Part shown: piece by piece, positions 6,988-11,649 of the stretch
How the letters are laid out: each line of letters opens with the position of its first letter
Position numbering within the stretch: the first letter of the stretch is position 1
Assembly: GCA_041628815.1 (NCBI GenBank)
Contig: JBFKOL010000111.1
Location: forward strand, 1 to 11,649
Direction of reading: 5' to 3'
Source: JBFKOL01 sp041628815
Lineage (GTDB): Bacteria > Bacteroidota > Bacteroidia > Chitinophagales > Saprospiraceae
DNA: 11,649 nucleotides
Made by a program: the position numbers and the translations under genes
Notes under the pieces: generated by a model
What the model was told of the DNA's origin: nothing
Seen by the model: only the letters and a program-made list of their open reading frames with translations
Databases searched by the model: none

Positions 6988-7482
6988 ATGACTTTTAAAG
7001 AAATCAAAGAATTGATCACCCTGGTGTCTGAATCCAACCTAAAGGAATTCAGAATGAAAGAACAGGAATTTGAGATAAAAATCAGGACGGATAAGGATGT
7101 AACCACTCAGGTAATTTCTTCGATGCCGGTGCCTGCAGAGACCCTGCCTCCAACGACACCGGTATCTTCTGGAGCCCCGGCACCTGCTCCAGCTCCTGCG
7201 GCACCACAGGGGAACGAGGGTGACAGAGAAAAGTCCAGCCTTATTGAGATCAAGTCTCCTATGGTGGGCACCTTTTACAGAAGTCCGTCACCAGATAAAC
7301 CTTCATATGTTCAGGTAGGGGATACCATCAAAACGGGATCGGTGGTGTGCATCATAGAAGCGATGAAATTGTTCAACGAAATTGAAAGTGAGGTGGCGGG
7401 TAAAATTGTTAAAGTACTGGTAGAGGATGCCTCTCCCGTGGAATACGACCAGGTCCTGTTTTTAGTGGAACCCGGTGCGTGA
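6988..7482 (+). CDS. accB: Biotin carboxyl carrier protein of acetyl-CoA carboxylase (BCCP)
   Basis: BCCP carries the biotin that shuttles carboxyl groups from the biotin carboxylase AccC to the carboxyltransferase AccAD, giving malonyl-CoA. The protein has 164 residues. Residues 1-38 are the N-terminal helical part (MTFKEIKELITLVSESNLKEF, as two short pieces). About 45-82 is a flexible Pro/Ala-rich linker (GAPAPAPAPAAP). About 84-164 is the biotinyl domain. The biotinylation motif EAMK is at 124-127, making Lys127 the acceptor, and the thumb segment SPMVGTFYRSPSPDKPSYV is present, as in bacterial AccB. The ATG follows the efp stop by three bases, suggesting translational coupling. accC follows after 34 bases, as in the standard accBC pair. 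AccA and AccD are not in the window. Confidence 0.97.
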   Translation: MTFKEIKELITLVSESNLKEFRMKEQEFEIKIRTDKDVTTQVISSMPVPAETLPPTTPVSSGAPAPAPAPAAPQGNEGDREKSSLIEIKSPMVGTFYRSPSPDKPSYVQVGDTIKTGSVVCIIEAMKLFNEIESEVAGKIVKVLVEDASPVEYDQVLFLVEPGA

Positions 7483-7516
7483 CTACCGTCACTAACGCCG
7501 CGAATCAGAGAAATCT

Positions 7517-8854
7517 ATGTTTAAGAAAATCTTGATCGCCAACAGAGGAGAGATTGCATTACGGGTTATTAGGACCTGTAAAGAGATGGGTATAAAGACC
7601 GTGGCTGTTTATTCTACCGCAGACAAGGAAGCCTTGCATGTTCGTTTTGCCGACGAGGCTGTTTGTATTGGACCTCCTAGCAGTGCAAAATCGTACCTAA
7701 ATGTTCCTCGGATCATGGCTGCTGTGGAAATCACCAATGCCGATGCGATCCATCCAGGCTATGGCTTCCTGGCCGAAAACGCCGACTTCGCCGAAATATG
7801 CCAGGAGTACAACGTCAAATTTATTGGTCCAACGCCGGAGATGATCCGCAAGATGGGTGATAAAATTACGGCCAAATCGACCATGATTAAAGCAGGTGTT
7901 CCTGTTGTGCCGGGAAGCGACGGTCTTGTTAAGTCTGTAGAATCAGGCAAGAGCCTTTGTGCGGAAATGGGATATCCGGTTATGATCAAAGCTACGGCAG
8001 GAGGAGGAGGTAAAGGAATGCGCATCGTGTGGAAGGAGTCGGAGTTTGAAAAACAATGGGATATGGCCCGAACAGAGGCTAAGGCGTCATTCTCAAATGA
8101 AGGTGTTTACATTGAAAAGTTTGTTCAGGAACCGCGACATATTGAAATCCAGATCATCGGGGACCAGTATGGGAATGTTGTCCATCTCTCCGAACGCGAC
8201 TGTAGTATACAACGCCGTCACCAGAAACTGGTGGAGGAGTGCCCCTCTCCGTTTATGACCGACGAACTGCGTAACGCCATGGGTGAAGCTGCCATCAAGG
8301 CCGGTAAGTCCATCAAATATGAAGGATTAGGCACCGTCGAGTTCCTTGTTGACAAAGACCGAAACTTCTATTTCATGGAGATGAACACCCGGGTACAAGT
8401 GGAGCACCCCGTGACTGAAGAAGTGATCGACAGGGATCTTATCAAAGAACAGATCAAGGTGGCAGGAGGTGATGCCCTCAGCGGAGTCAATTATCTGCCT
8501 CAAATGCATTCCATCGAGTGCAGGATCAATGCCGAGGATCCATACAATGATTTCAGGCCAAGTCCTGGTAAAATCCAATATTTCCACAGCCCGAAAGGAC
8601 ATGGTGTGCGTGTTGATACACATGCCTATGCGGGTTATACCGTACCTCCTTATTATGATTCAATGATCGCTAAGATCATATGTCGCGCGGAGACAAGGGA
8701 GGAATGCATAACTAAAATGGAAAGAGCATTGGATGAATTCATCATCGACGGAGTAAAAACTACATTGCCATTCCACAAGCAGCTGATGCGCGACGAGCGG
8801 TTTCGAAAAGGTGATTTTCATACGGGCTTCCTGTCCAGTTTTAAACTGGTGTGA
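7517..8854 (+). CDS. accC: Biotin carboxylase subunit of acetyl-CoA carboxylase
   Basis: AccC is an ATP-grasp enzyme that carboxylates BCCP-biotin with bicarbonate and ATP. The protein has 445 residues, matching the family. The N-terminal domain (about 1-113) starts FKKILIANRGEIALRVIRT and holds HPGYGFLAEN. The ATP-grasp part (about 114-330) has MIKATAGGGGKGMRIV, the glycine-rich lid, at about 156-171. It also has RDCSIQRRHQKLVEE and the metal/catalytic segment FMEMNTRVQVEHPVTE with E288, N290, R292, V295 and E296. The C-terminal domain follows (IECRINAEDP, FRPSPGKI). The length shows a stand-alone subunit rather than the N-terminus of a fused propionyl- or pyruvate-carboxylase chain. The partner AccB is immediately upstream and the ABC exporter start follows 19 bases after the stop. 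Confidence 0.97.
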   Translation: MFKKILIANRGEIALRVIRTCKEMGIKTVAVYSTADKEALHVRFADEAVCIGPPSSAKSYLNVPRIMAAVEITNADAIHPGYGFLAENADFAEICQEYNVKFIGPTPEMIRKMGDKITAKSTMIKAGVPVVPGSDGLVKSVESGKSLCAEMGYPVMIKATAGGGGKGMRIVWKESEFEKQWDMARTEAKASFSNEGVYIEKFVQEPRHIEIQIIGDQYGNVVHLSERDCSIQRRHQKLVEECPSPFMTDELRNAMGEAAIKAGKSIKYEGLGTVEFLVDKDRNFYFMEMNTRVQVEHPVTEEVIDRDLIKEQIKVAGGDALSGVNYLPQMHSIECRINAEDPYNDFRPSPGKIQYFHSPKGHGVRVDTHAYAGYTVPPYYDSMIAKIICRAETREECITKMERALDEFIIDGVKTTLPFHKQLMRDERFRKGDFHTGFLSSFKLV

Positions 8855-8873
8855 TGCATTCAATGATCGAAGG

Positions 8874-10697
8874 ATGAAGCATATCCTGAGATTACTCTCC
8901 ATGTTGCACAAGCGAAAGCACCTGGTGGCTGCAGGCTTGCTATTCCAATTGCTGGCCGCCATTTTCACCCTGGTCAGCATACCCCTGATAATCCCGTTTT
9001 TCCAGATACTGTTTGAACTTAGCCCAACATCATATACACCGCCTCAGGGAATCGGTGACCTGGAGGGATTCCTCAACTACTATTTTTCCCGGCTTATAGC
9101 CATCAGCGACCGTCCTACCGCCCTAACGGTGGTTTGCTGGGCCGTCATTTTGGTATTTTTATTTCGCAACCTCTTCAGGTACCTTGCAAGCTATTTTCTC
9201 GTTCCACCTGTCAACGGGGTCTTGCACGATTTGAGGTCTCGTTTGTTCGGTGCGTTTCGCAAAATGTCAATGGAAGAACGAAACTCCTTTAAAAAGGGTC
9301 AGCTGCTGTCACATATGAGCAATGACATCGCTGAAATCGAACACGGTATCATGAAAGCGATAGAGCTACTTTTCAGGGCACCGCTGATCATTCTCGGGAG
9401 TATGGCATTCATGATATGGATAAGCCCACGGCTAGCGATCATTGCTTTCGCCTTAATGATCTTCATTTTTCTTGTTATTGGCGGCATCAACCGACGATTG
9501 AAAAGTGATTCTGCCAAGGCGTTGACCAGCCTTGACAACTTGCAAACGGCTTCCGAAGAATATCTCGGGGCCAAAAAAGTAATGGATGCTTTCGGTGCGG
9601 GTACTTTCTTCGAAGAACGCTTCCGTACAGCTAATCTCACACACTTCCACCAAATCAATCGCATCCTGAGGAAAAGAGATCTTTCCTCCCCATCAACAGA
9701 ATTCCTGGCGATTGTTACGGTCGTGCTTCTTCTGTGGTACGGGGCTCACCTCGTCTTTGATGGATCCATGCAAGCTTCTACCTTTTTTGCATTCATCTTT
9801 GCTTTTTACCAGATCATTGAACCTTCCAAGACTTTTGCTCGCGAACTGTCCAATGTGTATAAAGCATCTGCGGCCCTTGAAAGATTGGATCAAGTCGCTG
9901 GTCACTCGAGAAGAAAGTCTCTGATAAGCTCACCACAAGAGTGTTCAATAAATGCATTTAAGGATTCTCTGGAATTCCGGGAAGTCGAATTCTCCTATGC
10001 CGGTCAGCAGAGACCGGTACTCAAAGGACTCAACCTAAAGATAAGGGCGGGTGATCACCTCGGAATTGTGGGTCTTTCAGGGGCTGGTAAAACCAGTTTG
10101 ATAGATCTCTTACTTCGCTTTTTCGATCCTGGTATTGGAGAAATTTTTTTTGATCACAAGGATATCAGACAATATAAATTGAACGAATACCGTAAAAGGT
10201 TTGGTCTTGTATCCCAGGATGCAAAACTTTTTCATGGTACCCTCAAGGATAATATTCTTCTGGGAAGGGAATGGGATCAGGCAAAATTCGATGAAGCCCT
10301 GACCATCTCAGGCTGTGAATTTCTTTTCATGGGTAAGCAGGGTAGGGAGCATGCACTGGCAGGTGACCAGGGTGTATTGCTAAGCGGTGGCGAAAGGCAA
10401 AGAATAGCGATAGCCCGGGCCATTTACGAGCGTCCAGATATCTTGATTCTCGATGAACCCACTTCGGCGCTTGACAGGAAGTCAGAATACGAATTCAAGC
10501 AAGCCATGCTGAGAGCTATGAAAGGAAGGACAGCCATCATGATTTCTCATAACACAGACTTGTTAAAAGATATGTCCCGGATCGTGGTCCTCGACGGAGG
10601 AAAAATTGTCCAAGTTGGAAAATATGACGCCCTTGCGAAAGAAGATGGTTTATTCAGGGATCTCATAGCTTATCAAAATAGAAAAATCAGAGATTGA
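8874..10697 (+). CDS. ABC exporter, fused permease and ATPase (MsbA-like)
   Basis: A half-transporter of 607 residues that should work as a homodimer in the inner membrane. The transmembrane domain (about 1-330) has the hydrophobic segments LVAAGLLFQLLAAIF, TVVCWAVILVFLF, APLIILGSMAFMI, IIAFALMIFIFLVIGG, FLAIVTVVLLLWYG and FFAFIFAFYQII, consistent with six helices. The ATPase domain (about 365-607) has the A-loop FSYAG (Y375), Walker A GLSGAGKT at 400-407, Q-loop SQDAK (Q448), signature LSGGE at 503-507, Walker B ILILDEP at 523-529 with catalytic Glu528, and switch His559. All catalytic residues are intact. The frame is open to ATG 8811, but that start would overlap accC by 44 bases. ATG 8874, 19 bases after the accC stop, gives the usual N-terminus. 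The fold and the lipid-gene context suggest a lipid or glycolipid substrate, as for MsbA, but a peptide, drug or polysaccharide exporter cannot be excluded. The stop overlaps the next gene's TTG start. Confidence 0.93.
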   Translation: MKHILRLLSMLHKRKHLVAAGLLFQLLAAIFTLVSIPLIIPFFQILFELSPTSYTPPQGIGDLEGFLNYYFSRLIAISDRPTALTVVCWAVILVFLFRNLFRYLASYFLVPPVNGVLHDLRSRLFGAFRKMSMEERNSFKKGQLLSHMSNDIAEIEHGIMKAIELLFRAPLIILGSMAFMIWISPRLAIIAFALMIFIFLVIGGINRRLKSDSAKALTSLDNLQTASEEYLGAKKVMDAFGAGTFFEERFRTANLTHFHQINRILRKRDLSSPSTEFLAIVTVVLLLWYGAHLVFDGSMQASTFFAFIFAFYQIIEPSKTFARELSNVYKASAALERLDQVAGHSRRKSLISSPQECSINAFKDSLEFREVEFSYAGQQRPVLKGLNLKIRAGDHLGIVGLSGAGKTSLIDLLLRFFDPGIGEIFFDHKDIRQYKLNEYRKRFGLVSQDAKLFHGTLKDNILLGREWDQAKFDEALTISGCEFLFMGKQGREHALAGDQGVLLSGGERQRIAIARAIYERPDILILDEPTSALDRKSEYEFKQAMLRAMKGRTAIMISHNTDLLKDMSRIVVLDGGKIVQVGKYDALAKEDGLFRDLIAYQNRKIRD

Positions 10698-11649
10698 AAG
10701 CATTTATATCCATAACTGCCTCGTTGGTGCTTTCCTGTCTTCAGGCCATAGGCCATTTGGCCGGTCAACCTTTGCCAGGCCTCTCCATGGACGACCTGGC
10801 AAAGCGACTTCACTATTACGAAGTAGATGTCTTGCCTGAAAATATAGACCTGGGAGTAGCTGGCCGGGAAAATGTGTGGAACTTTAATTCCCTGCTTTCG
10901 CCAAGAAGTTATGTTTACGAACTTGTTCATTCTGACCGAATGGCTTCTCTGGAAGCACCCCCCGCGGCTGGGCATTGTATCATAGACCCGTGGGGTAATC
11001 GCCACTTTATGATCTTCGACAATGGAAATGCCGAACTTGTAGGTAGACACCTGAGTATCGGTGAAGCCCCCTTTCTTCTTTTCAAAAGGTATAGAGACCG
11101 GTTGTTATTGCGCAGGATGAATCTTGCTTTTAATGAGTCCAGGCAAGCCACAGCACGATGGACCATCGAGTTAAATTCTTCCCAGGTGGCAGCTCTGGCA
11201 TTGCCCTACAAGGGATCACTTACTGTAGAAGGAACTGATTCCATTCAGGAAATCAAGGATGCCAGTGGACTAATGTATCTGCCGGAAAGTTACCACAATG
11301 CCAACAGACTGTTTATAGAACATACTTCGATAATCAGCAGGGTGTTGGACCACAGTGGTAAAGCAATGGTCGGATATACGGAACTTATCCATGCTCTCCA
11401 GCGGCATTTCGAGAAACGTACAAGGACCTATTCATTCGTCGATGCAACGAATTTATCCCTGTTGGCCTTAGCAGAAGTAGACGACGAAGGCAGTCTAAAG
11501 GCGATATGGTTCAAATCCACGGAGGATGAGAAGAAGCCCGTATTCAAAAAAGGGATGGCGAGACAATTTGCACTCTATCCATCGACCTCCGACGGCAATG
11601 TGCGCATGGATTTCAGCAACTTCTCCATAGGAAAATACCAACTTACGAT
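10694..11649 (+). CDS. Secreted protein with probable type A T9SS C-terminal tail, TTG start, 3' truncated
   Basis: The frame runs from TTG 10694-10696 to the window end without a stop (318 complete codons). There is an in-frame stop (TAG 10679-10681) just upstream, and no ATG or GTG lies between it and the TTG. The TTG therefore starts immediately before a signal peptide (KAFISITASLVLSCLQAI, residues about 2-20), which supports it as initiator. TTGA overlaps the ABC gene's TGA stop, suggesting translational coupling. Residues about 28-75 (MDDLAKRLHYYEVDVLPENI, then GVAGRENVWNFNSLLS) resemble the start of Bacteroidota secreted beta-sandwich proteins whose early segment reads G.aGenqtWdFs. Near the end, FALYPSTSDGNVRMDFSNFS followed by GKYQLT fits the type A T9SS sorting domain, but with PST where PNP is usual. 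The family between these ends is not recognised. The protein is probably secreted or surface-attached. Its function and any link to the exporter are unknown. Confidence 0.8.
   Translation, partial: MKAFISITASLVLSCLQAIGHLAGQPLPGLSMDDLAKRLHYYEVDVLPENIDLGVAGRENVWNFNSLLSPRSYVYELVHSDRMASLEAPPAAGHCIIDPWGNRHFMIFDNGNAELVGRHLSIGEAPFLLFKRYRDRLLLRRMNLAFNESRQATARWTIELNSSQVAALALPYKGSLTVEGTDSIQEIKDASGLMYLPESYHNANRLFIEHTSIISRVLDHSGKAMVGYTELIHALQRHFEKRTRTYSFVDATNLSLLALAEVDDEGSLKAIWFKSTEDEKKPVFKKGMARQFALYPSTSDGNVRMDFSNFSIGKYQLT

Noticed and set aside
8811..8873. Upstream ATG start for the ABC exporter
   Set aside because: It would overlap accC by 44 bases and add 21 residues that are not hydrophobic-exporter-like; ATG 8874 gives a normal N-terminus right after the accC stop.

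Overview
The window looks like chromosomal DNA of a Bacteroidota bacterium, probably of the Saprospiraceae/Chitinophagia type. The clues are two proteins ending in the gliding-motility-type C-terminal (CHU_C, type B T9SS sorting) domain, SprB-type repeats in a large secreted protein, a probable type A T9SS tail in a third protein, the order fabH-efp-accB-accC, and a TACCTTCG box of the Bacteroidota -7 promoter type. The lineage below phylum is inference.

Left part (1-4476), surface proteins: the 3' end of one CHU_C protein (+ strand, cut by the window edge) converges on a 1214-residue CHU_C/SprB-repeat adhesin (- strand). The 173 bp between the two stop codons hold two adjacent short tandem arrays. 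One has a 9-bp unit. The other has an 8-bp unit and carries five evenly spaced GGG runs on the - strand, a G-quadruplex pattern. Upstream of the adhesin is an AT-rich gap with a strong intrinsic terminator belonging to the next - strand gene.

Middle (4477-5400): a secreted thioredoxin-like protein with a C-terminal SPOR-like domain lies on the - strand. It is divergent from the fatty-acid operon. The shared intergenic region has a perfect 11-bp inverted repeat just upstream of a likely fabH promoter.

Right part (5401-11649), one co-directional run of six genes with short gaps: fabH (KASIII), efp (elongation factor P), accB (biotin carboxyl carrier), accC (biotin carboxylase), an MsbA-like ABC exporter, and a secreted protein cut by the window end. 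AccB and AccC provide the biotin carboxylase half of acetyl-CoA carboxylase, which makes malonyl-CoA. FabH condenses acetyl-CoA with malonyl-ACP to start fatty-acid synthesis. The exporter could move a lipid product, but its substrate cannot be read from the sequence. The last gene starts with TTG inside the exporter's stop codon (TTGA overlap), so it is easily missed by ATG-only gene finding.

No phage, transposon, CRISPR array, rRNA or tRNA was seen. Most of the window is ordinary core and surface-protein sequence. The less usual items are the G4-capable tandem array, the thioredoxin-SPOR fusion, the cohesin-like N-terminus of the adhesin, the dyad before fabH and the TTG-started secreted protein.
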